Part shown: positions 1 to 9,811 of the stretch, piece by piece
Layout: the number at the start of each line of letters is the position of its first letter
Numbering within the stretch: position 1 is the stretch's first letter
Assembly: GCF_032229285.1 (NCBI RefSeq)
Contig: NZ_CP135084.1
Coordinates: 2,852,001-2,916,000, forward strand
Length of the DNA: 64,000 nucleotides
From: Rheinheimera sp. MMS21-TC3
GTDB taxonomy: Bacteria > Pseudomonadota > Gammaproteobacteria > Enterobacterales > Alteromonadaceae
Direction: 5' to 3'
Notes under the pieces: model-generated
Databases searched by the model: none
Told to the model about the DNA's origin: nothing
What the model saw: only the letters and a program-made list of their open reading frames with translations
Translations under genes and position numbers: made by a program

Positions 1-1686
1 CAGAGTGCGTAAACCTAAAAAGTCGAACTTAACTAAGCCGGCATACTCAACATCATCTTTATCAAACTGAGTGACAGGGTTATTACCATGCTCATCACAA
101 TATAAGGGCGAAAAGTCGGTGATTTTAGTTGGCGCTATAACCACGCCACCGGCATGTTTACCGGCATTTCGGGTTACGCCTTCTAATTGCCTCGCCATAT
201 CAATGAGATCTTTAACCTCTTCATCTTGGGCATAGAGTTCAGGTAACCTTGGTTCTTCTTTAAAGGCTTGCTCTAACGTCATACCTGGCGTCATAGGCAC
301 TAATTTAGAGATGCGTTCAACAAAGCCATAAGGATGGCCTAGCACCCTTCCTACATCACGAATAACGCCCTTAGCCGCCATAGTGCCAAAAGTAATAATT
401 TGTGACACAGCTTCTCGGCCATACATGTCAGCAACGTGTTCAATTACTTCATCTCGGCGGTCCATACAAAAGTCGACATCAAAGTCCGGCATCGAGACCC
501 GTTCAGGGTTTAAAAATCGCTCAAATAATAAATCATACTCTAACGGGTCAAGATCAGTGATCTTAAGCGCATAAGCTACCAAAGAGCCGGCACCAGAGCC
601 TCGGCCCGGCCCAACTGGAATGCCTTGATCTTTACTCCACTGAATAAACTCCATTACCACTAAAAAATAACCTGGAAAGCCCATTTGGTTAATAACTTTA
701 AGCTCAATTTGCAGCCGCTCGTCGTAGCCGCCACGCCGCTGCTGGCGAATAGTTTCATCTGGAAATAATATCTGTAGCCTTTGCTCTAAGCCTTGTTGTG
801 CTTTCATCACTAAGAAGTCAGCGTCAGACATACCGCCAGTTGGAAATGCTGGTAAAAAATACTCACCCAAACGGATAGTGACATTGCAGCGCTTAGCAAT
901 CTCTACTGAGTTTTCCAATGCCTCTGGCAGGTCGGCAAACAACTGCTGCATTTCTTGCTCAGTGCGTAGATACTGTTGTTCTGAATAAAGTTTTGGCCGA
1001 CGCTTATCATCTAAGGTAAAGCTATCATGAATAGCTACCCTAATTTCATGAGCAGCAAAGTCTTCTCGCTTTAAAAATACCACTTCGTTAGTAGCTACAA
1101 CGGGTAGTTGATGCTGTTCAGCTAATGCTACCGCTTGCTGGATATAAAGCTCTTCATCCGGCCGACCGGTGCGGCATAGCTCTAGATAAAAACGATTAGG
1201 GAACTGCTGCTGATAATAGGCTACTAACTCATTAACTAAAGGCTGATTTTGCTTAATCAATGCCTTGCCTAAAGTGCCATCTTTAGCACCAGACAACACA
1301 ATAACGCCGCTGGCATATTCAGTTAACCAATCATGATCTATTTGTGGTTTACCTGCAACATGGCCTCTTAAGTATGCTTTTGAAATAAGATCACACAGAT
1401 TTTGATAGCCAGTGTTATCGGCTGCTAACAAAAGTAAGCGGCTAGTTTCTGTCCCTAGACCAGGGTGCTGCACCCAGCAGTCGACACCTATAATTGGCTT
1501 AACACCGGCAGCATGAGCAGCACTATAGAATCGCACTAAGCCACAAAAATTCATTTGGTCGGTTAGCGCTACAGCTGGCATTTTTAATTGATTAATGGCT
1601 TTAACTATTGGCTTTACCTTAGCCACCCCGTCAACCAAGGAAAAATCACTGTGCAGCCGTAAATGAATAAAGCTTGGTTCTGCCAT
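1..1686 (-). CDS. dnaE: DNA polymerase III alpha subunit (N-terminal part, runs off window start)
   Basis: Catalytic subunit of the replicative polymerase. The first 562 codons lie in the window. I translated the open frame by hand from the ATG at 1686. The N-terminus starts [20 protein letters not shown], the PHP domain. The palm motif PDFDVDF places aspartates at residues 401 and 403, and a third aspartate falls at 555 (FDFLGL), the same numbers as the three catalytic aspartates of E. coli DnaE. The start overlaps the rnhB stop as TAATG, so it is probably translationally coupled to it. It is the last visible member of the lpx-rnhB-dnaE operon. The C-terminal half is outside the window. Confidence 0.98.
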   Translation of the reverse strand, partial: MAEPSFIHLRLHSDFSLVDGVAKVKPIVKAINQLKMPAVALTDQMNFCGLVRFYSAAHAAGVKPIIGVDCWVQHPGLGTETSRLLLLAADNTGYQNLCDLISKAYLRGHVAGKPQIDHDWLTEYASGVIVLSGAKDGTLGKALIKQNQPLVNELVAYYQQQFPNRFYLELCRTGRPDEELYIQQAVALAEQHQLPVVATNEVVFLKREDFAAHEIRVAIHDSFTLDDKRRPKLYSEQQYLRTEQEMQQLFADLPEALENSVEIAKRCNVTIRLGEYFLPAFPTGGMSDADFLVMKAQQGLEQRLQILFPDETIRQQRRGGYDERLQIELKVINQMGFPGYFLVVMEFIQWSKDQGIPVGPGRGSGAGSLVAYALKITDLDPLEYDLLFERFLNPERVSMPDFDVDFCMDRRDEVIEHVADMYGREAVSQIITFGTMAAKGVIRDVGRVLGHPYGFVERISKLVPMTPGMTLEQAFKEEPRLPELYAQDEEVKDLIDMARQLEGVTRNAGKHAGGVVIAPTKITDFSPLYCDEHGNNPVTQFDKDDVEYAGLVKFDFLGLRTL

Positions 1687-2279
1687 TAGTCTTGTTGCTC
1701 CAATACTAGCCGCACTGGTTTAAAACTTCGCCTATGCTCAGCTAAGACACCATGCTGCTTAATTGCCGCTAAGTGCGCAGCAGTAGGGTACCCCTTGTGT
1801 GCAGCAAAGCCATAATGCGGATAAGCTTGATCTAATGCATACATTTCATTATCTCGTGCCACTTTAGCTAAAATCGAGGCTGCGCTTATTTCTGGCACTA
1901 AGCCATCACCTTTGATTATTGCTGAGGCGTTTATGCCAAAGTCTGGTGTCCGGTTACCATCTACCAATACCCAATCAGGTGTAATAGCTAAGGCAGCTAC
2001 CGCTCGGCGCATTGCAAGCATAGTGGCATGTAATATATTTAAATCATCAATCTCATGCACTTCAGCCCGACCAAGGGCCCAAGCCAAAGCTTGTTGCTTA
2101 ATTTGCTCAGCTAATTGAGTGCGTTTTTTTTCACTAATTTTTTTGGAATCAGTCAGGCCTGCTATTGGCTTTGCTGGATCGAGGATAACCGCAGCTGTAA
2201 CCACGGCACCAATTAATGGCCCACGGCCTACTTCATCAACACCACAAATTAAAGCTACATTAGGCCTTTGATATTGCAT
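1686..2279 (-). CDS. rnhB: Ribonuclease HII
   Basis: Cleaves RNA in RNA-DNA hybrids and removes single ribonucleotides from DNA. The 197 residues match the family length. The DEDD active site is visible: D15 and E16 in GVDEVGRG, D107 in VLVDGN, and D125 in the KGDG stretch. SKKISEKKR and the [12 protein letters not shown] segment are also typical. The gene overlaps lpxB upstream by 20 bases and dnaE downstream by one base, the order usual in gammaproteobacteria. An AAGGTG sequence stands about 10 bases before the ATG. Confidence 0.98.
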   Translation of the reverse strand: MQYQRPNVALICGVDEVGRGPLIGAVVTAAVILDPAKPIAGLTDSKKISEKKRTQLAEQIKQQALAWALGRAEVHEIDDLNILHATMLAMRRAVAALAITPDWVLVDGNRTPDFGINASAIIKGDGLVPEISAASILAKVARDNEMYALDQAYPHYGFAAHKGYPTAAHLAAIKQHGVLAEHRRSFKPVRLVLEQQD

Positions 2280-3429
2280 TAGAATTAATCACCTTAAAAA
2301 TTGCTTCTGCAGCGCGTTGACTAGCATCACATTTAATTGTTTGATGAATAGCAGTATATTCCGCCAATAATGCTGCACGATCTGTACTTAATAATGGCTG
2401 CATTTTGGCAACTAGTGCAGCTGGTGTTACTTGATGCTGCAATAGCTCACTTACCATACCACGACCTGCCAGTAAATTTGGCAAACTAAAATGGGCTAAC
2501 TTTACTAAACGACTGCCAATTTGATAGGTTAACCAATTGGCTTTATAACTCACTACCATTAAGCATTTAGCTAACATAGCCTCTAGCGTTGCAGTGCCAG
2601 ATGTAATAAAAGTTGCATCAGCCGCCAATAAAACATCACGCGCTTGACCTATAAATACTTGTAGCGGCAATTCTGGTGCAATCTGCTGTTTAATAGCCGC
2701 AAATTGCGCTGCTTTATCTTCAGTAACCATATTACAAATTAACTGTAACGAGGGTTGTTGCTGCTTGAGGGTGGCTGCTGCTTGCAAAAAGTCGGCAGCT
2801 AATAATTTTATTTCATTGCTACGACTACCCGGCATAATGGCTAATACATTTTTAGTGCTATCTAAACCTAATACTTGCTTTGTCGCCTCTTTATCAACTA
2901 TTAACGGCATAGTATCTGCCATGGTATGGCCAACAAAAGTACAAGGCACCTGATATTTATCATAAAAAGCTTTTTCAAAGGGTAACAGCGACAATACCAT
3001 ATCCGTTGCTGCGGCAATTTTAAAAATTCGCTTATGCCGCCAAGCCCAAACCGAGGGGCTAACATAATGCACAGTTTTTATCCCTGCTTGCTTTAACTTC
3101 AACTCTACTGGTAAGTTAAAATCTGGCGCATCAATACCAACAAACACATCTGGCTTATCAGCTAATAACGCAGCAATAATTTCTTTTTTAACTTTAAGTA
3201 GTCGCGGTAATCGGCCTAGTACTTCAACTATGCCCATTACGGCTAGCTCTTCCATATCAAATAAAGCGGTAAAGCCCAAGGCTTGCATACGTGGGCCACC
3301 AATTCCATAAAACCGAGTATTAGGGTTTTGTTGCAAGCAAGCTTTCATTAAATCAGCACCTAAAATATCACCCGAGTGCTCGCCTGCAATAATAGCAATT
3401 TTAACTATTTTATCTTTTTCTATAGTCAT
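2260..3429 (-). CDS. lpxB: Lipid-A-disaccharide synthase
   Basis: Glycosyltransferase (GT19 family) that joins UDP-2,3-diacylglucosamine to lipid X to form the lipid A disaccharide at the inner membrane. The 389-residue length fits the family. The N-terminal [13 protein letters not shown] motif and the C-terminal nucleotide-binding region with PGSRSNEI and [10 protein letters not shown] are present. In most relatives lpxB directly follows lpxA; here an unrelated gene (3520-4254) lies between them, with a 90-base gap before lpxB. The gene overlaps rnhB by 20 bases, so the downstream coupling is kept. Confidence 0.97.
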   Translation of the reverse strand: MTIEKDKIVKIAIIAGEHSGDILGADLMKACLQQNPNTRFYGIGGPRMQALGFTALFDMEELAVMGIVEVLGRLPRLLKVKKEIIAALLADKPDVFVGIDAPDFNLPVELKLKQAGIKTVHYVSPSVWAWRHKRIFKIAAATDMVLSLLPFEKAFYDKYQVPCTFVGHTMADTMPLIVDKEATKQVLGLDSTKNVLAIMPGSRSNEIKLLAADFLQAAATLKQQQPSLQLICNMVTEDKAAQFAAIKQQIAPELPLQVFIGQARDVLLAADATFITSGTATLEAMLAKCLMVVSYKANWLTYQIGSRLVKLAHFSLPNLLAGRGMVSELLQHQVTPAALVAKMQPLLSTDRAALLAEYTAIHQTIKCDASQRAAEAIFKVINSNAISKA

Positions 3430-3519
3430 GTATTAATTAATGCGCCTTAAAAAACGAAATTGGTAGCCTAGTACTAGACGGCTAATGTTACCCGCTTTAC
3501 TAAATGGTTGGAAATTTAA

Positions 3520-4254
3520 TTACAAATAGAACTGAGCATAAATAGGGTTATGATCTGACACTGCAGGCGTATTAATAGCGGTAGCCATTCGTAACTTGAG
3601 ATCACGATATAAAATAAAGTCTAAGGGTTGACGGCCAAAACGCTTAATGTGATGTGCATCTGCCATAGTGGTTTTTTTTAAGCCCATAGCGCGGCAAAAT
3701 TGTACTAAATATAAGCGCCTAGAGCGGCTCCAAATATTAAAGTCACCCGCTACAATAAGGGGCCCTTGGTGCTGCAATAAAATCTGCCTCAAAATCATAA
3801 TTTCCTGCTGAAACTGGCCATGACTGACAAAGTTAACGGCATGGATATTAACCACTAATAAAACATCACCTGTACTTAGCGGATGCTCGGTCATGATTTG
3901 ACTCTTATGGGTAGCAAAGCTTAATTCTCGCCCTTGGCTTAGTACCGTATTAATCTTACTAAAGGCACATTCACCTGCTGTCAGCACACCAAACAGATGA
4001 GAAGGTGTCTGAATATTTGGCGAAACAGCATAAGACCAGCCGCCTAATTGCAGCTTGTTGCTAAGGGCTAACTTAGCTTCTTGCAATAATAATAGTTGCG
4101 TAGGATAGCGCGCTAGCAAGTCTGTTAAACAAAGCTGAAACTTGGTACTCATAGTGGATTTTTGGGTATTCCAACTCATAACACCCAGTAAGTTTGAATC
4201 TAGTGCTTTCTCTTGATGTATAAGCTGGTGCGGTGTAACGCTGGGCTTAAGCAT
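3520..4254 (-). CDS. Endonuclease/exonuclease/phosphatase-fold protein inserted in the lpx operon
   Basis: A 244-residue protein of the EEP (DNase I-like) superfamily. The family motifs occur in order: MSWNTQK near residue 26, LLLQEAK near 57 (metal-binding Glu), VNIHAVNF, AGDFNIWS (catalytic Asp and Asn), LDFILYR and the terminal SDHNPI (catalytic Asp-His). The active site looks intact, so it probably hydrolyses phosphodiester or phosphomonoester bonds. The substrate (nucleic acid, lipid or sugar phosphate) cannot be read from the sequence. It resembles the uncharacterised YafD-like group. No signal peptide is visible. AGGATAAATCATT precedes the ATG. It splits lpxA from lpxB and has its own likely promoter at 4293-4301. 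Confidence 0.88.
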   Translation of the reverse strand: MLKPSVTPHQLIHQEKALDSNLLGVMSWNTQKSTMSTKFQLCLTDLLARYPTQLLLLQEAKLALSNKLQLGGWSYAVSPNIQTPSHLFGVLTAGECAFSKINTVLSQGRELSFATHKSQIMTEHPLSTGDVLLVVNIHAVNFVSHGQFQQEIMILRQILLQHQGPLIVAGDFNIWSRSRRLYLVQFCRAMGLKKTTMADAHHIKRFGRQPLDFILYRDLKLRMATAINTPAVSDHNPIYAQFYL

Positions 4255-4292
4255 AATGATTTATCCTGCCTGATTTTAAAGGCTTATTTAAG

Positions 4293-4301
4293 ACTATACC
4301 A
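4293..4301 (-). promoter_or_regulatory. Extended -10 promoter for the EEP gene-lpxB-rnhB-dnaE
   Basis: On the minus strand the sequence TGGTATAGT matches an extended -10 element (TGnTATAAT with one mismatch). It lies about 40 bases before the EEP gene start. The -35 region is weak, as is usual for extended -10 promoters. It would give the downstream half of the lpx cluster its own transcription. Confidence 0.45.
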
Positions 4302-4360
4302 AATAATGACAAGCTTTTAATGCCACAATAAATAAATCAAGAATGCCAAGCAGCGGAGTA

Positions 4361-4395
4361 AGTACATAGCTAGGCTAGTTAAGCTGCTATGTACT
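4361..4395. repeat. Perfect 10-bp inverted repeat between lpxA and the EEP gene
   Basis: AGTACATAGC at 4361-4370 is followed by 15 bases and then its exact reverse complement GCTATGTACT at 4386-4395. It lies 34 bases after the lpxA stop. There is no T-run on either side, so a standard intrinsic terminator is unlikely. It could be an mRNA-stabilising or Rho-associated hairpin, or a remnant of the event that inserted the EEP gene. Confidence 0.7.
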
Positions 4396-4428
4396 CTTAT
4401 TATTGAAGTGATTTAAGATTTACGGGTT

Positions 4429-5199
4429 TTAGCGAACTATGCCACGACTACTATTAGCTATAAAGTCAGTAAAGACTTTTAGCTCTGAATATTGTTCAGC
4501 TTTGTCGGCTAACACAGCTAGTGCTTCAGCTGTCGTTTGGTTTTTACGGTAAACTTCTTTATAAGCGCGGCGAATTTCTAATAAAGCTTCACTGCTATAG
4601 CCACGACGTTTTAACCCTTCGGTATTAATACCACCAGGAACACAAGGCGCACCATGAACCATCACATAAGGGGGAACATCTTTTAATACTATAGAGCCAC
4701 CGCCACAGAAGCTATGAGCGCCAATATGGACAAACTGATGAACACCTGTCATACCGCCTAAAATAGCCCAATCACCAATATGAACATGGCCAGCAGCCTG
4801 GGCACCGCTTGCAAAAATAACATTATTACCAATGACACAGTCATGAGCAATATGAGTGGTATTCATAAATAAATTATGACTACCAATAACTGTTTTACCT
4901 TGGTCTTGAACAGTTCCACGATGCACTGAACAGCCTTCGCGAAATACGTTGTAATCCCCCACTAGTAATTCTGTATTTTCACCACGGTATTTCTTATCTT
5001 GGCAAGCTTCACCAATACTAGCAAATTGAAAGAAGTGGTTACCTCGGCCAAAAGTACTAGGGCCTTTAATGGCAACATGGGATTCAACAATACAATCATC
5101 CCCTAAGGTAACGTTATGGCCAATATAACTAAAAGGCCCTATAGTTACGTTTTTGCCTATAACGGCACTGGATTCAATTACTGCAGATGGATGGATCAC
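4429..5199 (-). CDS. lpxA: Acyl-ACP--UDP-N-acetylglucosamine O-acyltransferase
   Basis: First step of lipid A synthesis: transfers 3-hydroxyacyl from ACP to UDP-GlcNAc. Hexapeptide repeats fill the first two thirds, and the catalytic histidine sits in HIAHDCVIG (residue 119 from this start). The C-terminal helical part contains GLKRRGYS. I prefer the GTG at 5199 because AGAAGAGAG stands 7 bases upstream and it begins just after the fabZ stop. A longer GTG start at 5220 (7 more residues, overlapping fabZ) has no visible ribosome site but would also fit the E. coli length of 262. Confidence 0.96.
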   Translation of the reverse strand: MIHPSAVIESSAVIGKNVTIGPFSYIGHNVTLGDDCIVESHVAIKGPSTFGRGNHFFQFASIGEACQDKKYRGENTELLVGDYNVFREGCSVHRGTVQDQGKTVIGSHNLFMNTTHIAHDCVIGNNVIFASGAQAAGHVHIGDWAILGGMTGVHQFVHIGAHSFCGGGSIVLKDVPPYVMVHGAPCVPGGINTEGLKRRGYSSEALLEIRRAYKEVYRKNQTTAEALAVLADKAEQYSELKVFTDFIANSSRGIVR

Positions 5200-5200
5200 G

Positions 5201-5653
5201 TTATAGCTCTCTTCTAGCACACATTAATTCAGCCGAGCAAACGACTTGACCGTCAACCTTAGCTTCACCATAGAACTTCCAAATATTGCGGCGTTCTTTT
5301 AAAAACTTCACTTCTAAAATCATTTGATCACCGGGCACAACAGGCTTTTTAAATCTAGCTTCGTCTATGCCAGCAAATAAATACAGCTCATTTTCGGCCC
5401 GTTCAGCCACTGTTTTAAACCCTAAAATACCTGTTGCTTGAGCCATAGCTTCTAAAATTAGCACACCAGGAAAAATCGGCATATTAGGGAAGTGGCCAGT
5501 GAATATAGGCTCATTTACTGAAACATTTTTTATCGCCGTTAAACTTTCGCCAGGCGTATAATCGAGCACACGGTCAATTAGCAAGAAAGGATAACGATGT
5601 GGCAATAAAGCCATTATTTCCTGAATGTCCAAGCTGTTTAATTGATTAGCCAA
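5201..5653 (-). CDS. fabZ: 3-hydroxyacyl-ACP dehydratase
   Basis: Dehydrates 3-hydroxyacyl-ACP in fatty acid elongation, competing with LpxA and LpxD for the same acyl-ACP pool. At 150 residues it is a normal hot-dog-fold FabZ. The catalytic pair is H54 in FTGHFPNMP and E68 in LILEAMAQ, matching E. coli numbering. [12 protein letters not shown] near residue 20 is the family signature. It starts 2 bases after the lpxD stop and leads straight into lpxA. Confidence 0.98.
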   Translation of the reverse strand: MANQLNSLDIQEIMALLPHRYPFLLIDRVLDYTPGESLTAIKNVSVNEPIFTGHFPNMPIFPGVLILEAMAQATGILGFKTVAERAENELYLFAGIDEARFKKPVVPGDQMILEVKFLKERRNIWKFYGEAKVDGQVVCSAELMCARREL

Positions 5654-5655
5654 GG

Positions 5656-6720
5656 CTATTCCTCTGTTGTATGATCAGCAGCTACAGTATTTTGCTGAGT
5701 TTGCAGTTGTGACTCAAGCGCTTTCACTCGCTGATATAGTTGATCTATCTGACGCAATTTAGCAGTATTTTTGCGCCACTCTCGGTTAGGTGTCGCTGGC
5801 AAGCCTGAAGTATAAACCCCTTTCTCTGTAATAGGTTTCATTACCATTGCCATACCTGAGATATGAGCACCATCACAGATATCAATATGGCCATTTATAA
5901 CAGCAGCGCCACCAATAATACAATAACGGCCAATAGAAGTGCTGCCCGCTACTACTGTAGCACCGGCAATAGCCGTGTGATCCCCAATACTAACGTTATG
6001 GGCAATTTGACATAAGTTGTCAATAATAACATTATTACCAATTAAGGTGTTTTCAATTGCACCACGGTCAATAGTTGTGTTGGCGCCGATTTCACAACCA
6101 TTACCAATTATCACACTACCTACTTGGGGTATTTTTAACCAAGTACCCGCTTCATTAGCAAAACCAAAACCATCAGCACCTATTATAGCACCACTATGAA
6201 TAGTGCAGTTTTCACCAATTTCAACTCTATGATATAGAGTAACATTAGGCCAGACTATAGTGTTAGCACCTACTTTAGCTTCCTGACCAATAAAGCAGCC
6301 TGCACCTATCTGAGCACCTTTAGCCAAAGTAACACCGGCAGCAATCACCGCATTTGCCCCTACAGCAACATCTTCCGCTAAAATAGCTGATTCATGAATA
6401 ATAGCTGTAGGATCTATACCTTGCGCTGCCTTTGGTGTGTTGTCTAACTTTTGGGCAACTTTGGCAAAGGCAACATAAGGGTCTTTTACTACTAACGCTG
6501 AAACACCTGGTGCCACAAAAGCTAAATCATCGGCAGTCACTAATACTGCCGACGCTTCTGTTTCTGCTAAATATTTACGGTATTTAGCATTAGATAAAAA
6601 AGTAATCTGGCCAGACTTAGCTTGCTCTAAGGTTGCCAAAGAGTGGATGCGTAAGGTTGCATCGCCCACTAATTTGGCTTCTATAAGTTCAGCTAATTCG
6701 GTTAAAGTAAAACTAATCAT
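5656..6720 (-). CDS. lpxD: UDP-3-O-(3-hydroxyacyl)glucosamine N-acyltransferase
   Basis: Third step of lipid A synthesis: N-acylates UDP-3-O-acylglucosamine. The 354-residue protein has the N-terminal uridine-binding domain (about 1-100, with [15 protein letters not shown]), a long left-handed hexapeptide helix, and the catalytic histidine H241 in [11 protein letters not shown]-terminal helix follows, with [10 protein letters not shown] near the end. Its ATG overlaps the skp stop as TAATG. The order skp-lpxD-fabZ-lpxA is the usual one. Confidence 0.98.
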   Translation of the reverse strand: MISFTLTELAELIEAKLVGDATLRIHSLATLEQAKSGQITFLSNAKYRKYLAETEASAVLVTADDLAFVAPGVSALVVKDPYVAFAKVAQKLDNTPKAAQGIDPTAIIHESAILAEDVAVGANAVIAAGVTLAKGAQIGAGCFIGQEAKVGANTIVWPNVTLYHRVEIGENCTIHSGAIIGADGFGFANEAGTWLKIPQVGSVIIGNGCEIGANTTIDRGAIENTLIGNNVIIDNLCQIAHNVSIGDHTAIAGATVVAGSTSIGRYCIIGGAAVINGHIDICDGAHISGMAMVMKPITEKGVYTSGLPATPNREWRKNTAKLRQIDQLYQRVKALESQLQTQQNTVAADHTTEE

Positions 6721-7238
6721 TATTTTTTCTTGCTCGCAATACTGATTACAGCATCAGAAATATCATATTCAGGTTTAGCATAAACAGCCGCACCCGAACT
6801 TAAAATTAAGTCGTACTTATCACGTGTAGCAACTTCATCTATAGCTGTCTGAATTAAGCTTAAGATTTTATTGCGCTCTTCGGTTTGACGATCACGTAAT
6901 TCTTCTTGCAAAGGACGCGCTAACTGCTCATATTTCTCACGCTGGCTATTTACTGTAGCAGATAATTCTTGTTGTTGTTTCTCACTCATAGTTGGGCCAT
7001 CGCGACGTAACTTTTCTATATTAAAAGTAATATCTTTTTCTAGCTTATCAACCGCTTCCATTCTAGAAGAAAACTCTGCCCTTAGAGTTTGTTGCATGGT
7101 TGCAGCTTGAGGTAATTTACTCGCAACCGCTTGTACATCAACATAGCCAATTTTCATTTCTTTAGCTGCAACCGTCGCAGACATTACTAAGCCTGCTACT
7201 AAAACCATTGCTGTTTGTAAAATACGCTTATTTCTCAT
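6720..7238 (-). CDS. skp: Periplasmic chaperone Skp/OmpH
   Basis: Holds unfolded outer-membrane proteins in the periplasm and delivers them to the BAM complex. The 172-residue protein has a signal peptide (about residues 1-25, ending VAAKE), then the KIGYVDVQ strand. A long charged coiled-coil arm follows (about 45-125, rich in Glu, Gln and Arg) before the C-terminal [12 protein letters not shown] strands. It lies 57 bases downstream of bamA, its functional partner, and GGAAAATATA precedes the ATG. Confidence 0.96.
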   Translation of the reverse strand: MRNKRILQTAMVLVAGLVMSATVAAKEMKIGYVDVQAVASKLPQAATMQQTLRAEFSSRMEAVDKLEKDITFNIEKLRRDGPTMSEKQQQELSATVNSQREKYEQLARPLQEELRDRQTEERNKILSLIQTAIDEVATRDKYDLILSSGAAVYAKPEYDISDAVISIASKKK

Positions 7239-7295
7239 TATATTTTCCTATTTACACTTTAAGTTTAAAATTTATAACACCTAGTATAATTGTGT

Positions 7296-9785
7296 TTAAA
7301 AAGTCGTACCAATATTGAAGCTAAAGTTTTCTTGTTTATCACCTTCATATTTTTTAACTATTTTTGCCAAGCTAAAGGTTAAGGGACCCATTGGTGAAAT
7401 CCATTGTAAAGATACACCTGCAGTTACTCTAATCATACCTGGATCTGCATAGTCAGCTAAGGGTGGCTGGTAATAACCAAGTGAATTATTAATAGTTAAA
7501 TTAGCATACCTGTTGATATCAAACTCGGTATCCCAAACGTTACCAGCGTCCATAAATATGCTAGTTCTAACTGAATTACGATAGTCCTCACTTAAAAATG
7601 GCGTTGGGGTAATTAACTCTAAAGTTAAAATTGCTTGCGCATTACCACCAGTAGAACGCTCAGAGACAGCATAAGTATCATTATCAGGATTATTAGTTGT
7701 ATAGCCTCCTACACCAATATCTGGAATACCTGGCACACTAGATGGAAAACGATATATAGCTCTAGGCCCTATAATTTGAGTTTCAAAGCCACGGATATTA
7801 TGGCCACCAGCATAAAAATACTCGGTGAAAGGTAAAGTGTGGTCATAGCCATTTTTAGCACCATAACCATTACCATAACCCAACTCTAGTTTACTTAAAA
7901 AAGACCAAGCATGGTCATTACTTAAAGGAATATACTTACGGGCTTCAAAGTTAGTTTTATAAAACTGTAAATCTGAATTTGGCGTAGTAACTTTAATATT
8001 CCAACCAAAATAATGACCTGCTGTTGGAAATAAACCACGGTTTAATGTGCTTTGTACCCAACCTGCCGATAATTCGTAGTTTGTAAAGTTATAACCGCCA
8101 TCAGGATTATTCTGTTCTAATAATACAGCACGGAAATGGCGCAATTGATCATATTCAGTAATACGATTAATTTTATTAGCCACATAATTAGCGCCAAAGT
8201 TCAAGCGATTATATTCGTTAATCGGATAACCAACATTAACACCAAAACCGTAGCGCTGTTGGTTATGAGCCTCTAAGCTACTAGAGCGCTTGCTGTAATC
8301 CATTTCAGAATAAAATACTTGGCCGCCTAAACTAACACCATCTAACGTATAATAAGGATCAGTATAATTTACACTTACCGATTTTTGGTATTTATTTGTG
8401 TTTACATTAATGCCTGCTGAGTTACCCGTACCAAAGAAGTTTTCTTGCTGAACGCCAATTTGGAATGATAAGCCCATATAACTACCATAAGATATGCCAG
8501 CACTAAAGCTACCCGATGGTTGTTCTTTAATTTTAAAATTTACATCAACTTGATCCTCTATACCTGGTACAGGTGAGGTGTCAAAACTAACAGTTTCTAT
8601 ATAAGGTAAGCGTTGGATCCGGTCTTTTGATAATTCTAACGAATCATTCGATAACCAGGCTCCTTCTATTTGTCGCAGTTCACGGCGTATGACTTCATCT
8701 TGAGTACTGTTATTACCAGACACCATAATTCGTCGGACATAAACCCGTTTACCTGGCTCAACGCTAATGGTTAACTCCACTTCTTTAGTGTCGTCATTAA
8801 TCTTAGGAATAGTGCGCACTTTAGAATTTGCATAACCAAAACGCGCCAGCAGCTTAGCAATAAGCTCTTCAGTATAAGTAACGAGAGCGCCATTATACAG
8901 TTGACCATTTTGAATTGGTAGCATGCTTTTAACAAGCTCATCTTTACCAATTAAATCACCAACAAACTTAATACCTTTTACTGTATATTGCTCGCCTTCA
9001 GTAACATTTAGAGTGACATAAACTGAGGTTTTATCAGGGCTAACAGCAACTTGCGACGAGTCAACTTTAAATCGTAAGTAGCCGCGATCTAAATAGTAAC
9101 TAGTTATTTTTTCTATATCGCCTTGTAAAGTTTGTTTTTGGTAGCGATCCGATGACATAAAACGCCACCAAGGTAAATCTTGTTTTGATTCAACAATTTT
9201 TAATAATTCGTCATTAGAAAACAGTTTATTACCAACTATATTAATTTGTCGAACAGAGGCAGCATCACCTTCATTAAACTTAACTTTTAAATTTACTCTG
9301 TTGCGAGGCAAATACACTGTTTCTATATCAACAGTTGCCTGATACTTACCAACACCGTGATAAAATTCGGTTAAACCTACTTCAATGTTTTTTAAAGTGG
9401 TTTTATCTAGTGGCTCGCCTACTTCGACCTTATTCCCAGCTAAGCTTTCTAACAGCTGCTCTTCTTTTAGATCTTTATTACCATCAAACTCTATTGCATT
9501 GATGGTTGCTCTTTCACGTAAGCGATAAATAACGGTATTACCATCACGCAACACTTGGATATCATCATAGTTGCCTGCACCGTATAAAGTACGAATACTA
9601 CGAGATAAGGTGTATTCAGTAATAGTATCGCCTACGGTGAAAGGTAAATTATTTAATGCAGCACCCAGTGCCACACGTTGCAGACCTTCAACTTGAATAT
9701 CCTGCACCGTAAAGCTTTCTTCTGCGAGCACCGAGCCACTTGCTGTAGCGAGTATCATCGCCGCTACTAATCGTCTAATTGTCAT
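7296..9785 (-). CDS. bamA: Outer membrane protein assembly factor BamA
   Basis: Central Omp85 barrel of the BAM complex. The 829 residues include a signal peptide (about 1-22, GSVLAEE), five POTRA domains (about 24-425, the first beginning FTVQDIQVEGLQRVALG), and a 16-strand barrel. The loop-6 motif IRGFE lies near residue 664, and the protein ends in phenylalanine as outer-membrane barrels do. It follows rseP, which controls the sigma-E response to defects in this very pathway, and precedes skp. Length and motifs are entirely normal. Confidence 0.98.
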   Translation of the reverse strand: MTIRRLVAAMILATASGSVLAEESFTVQDIQVEGLQRVALGAALNNLPFTVGDTITEYTLSRSIRTLYGAGNYDDIQVLRDGNTVIYRLRERATINAIEFDGNKDLKEEQLLESLAGNKVEVGEPLDKTTLKNIEVGLTEFYHGVGKYQATVDIETVYLPRNRVNLKVKFNEGDAASVRQINIVGNKLFSNDELLKIVESKQDLPWWRFMSSDRYQKQTLQGDIEKITSYYLDRGYLRFKVDSSQVAVSPDKTSVYVTLNVTEGEQYTVKGIKFVGDLIGKDELVKSMLPIQNGQLYNGALVTYTEELIAKLLARFGYANSKVRTIPKINDDTKEVELTISVEPGKRVYVRRIMVSGNNSTQDEVIRRELRQIEGAWLSNDSLELSKDRIQRLPYIETVSFDTSPVPGIEDQVDVNFKIKEQPSGSFSAGISYGSYMGLSFQIGVQQENFFGTGNSAGINVNTNKYQKSVSVNYTDPYYTLDGVSLGGQVFYSEMDYSKRSSSLEAHNQQRYGFGVNVGYPINEYNRLNFGANYVANKINRITEYDQLRHFRAVLLEQNNPDGGYNFTNYELSAGWVQSTLNRGLFPTAGHYFGWNIKVTTPNSDLQFYKTNFEARKYIPLSNDHAWSFLSKLELGYGNGYGAKNGYDHTLPFTEYFYAGGHNIRGFETQIIGPRAIYRFPSSVPGIPDIGVGGYTTNNPDNDTYAVSERSTGGNAQAILTLELITPTPFLSEDYRNSVRTSIFMDAGNVWDTEFDINRYANLTINNSLGYYQPPLADYADPGMIRVTAGVSLQWISPMGPLTFSLAKIVKKYEGDKQENFSFNIGTTF

Positions 9786-9811
9786 TATGTGAACTACTTA
9801 TGATTAGTTAT

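Noticed and set aside
383..574. Plus-strand 63-codon open frame
   Set aside because: It lies wholly inside the conserved dnaE frame on the other strand and has no family pattern; the dnaE reading has all catalytic residues.
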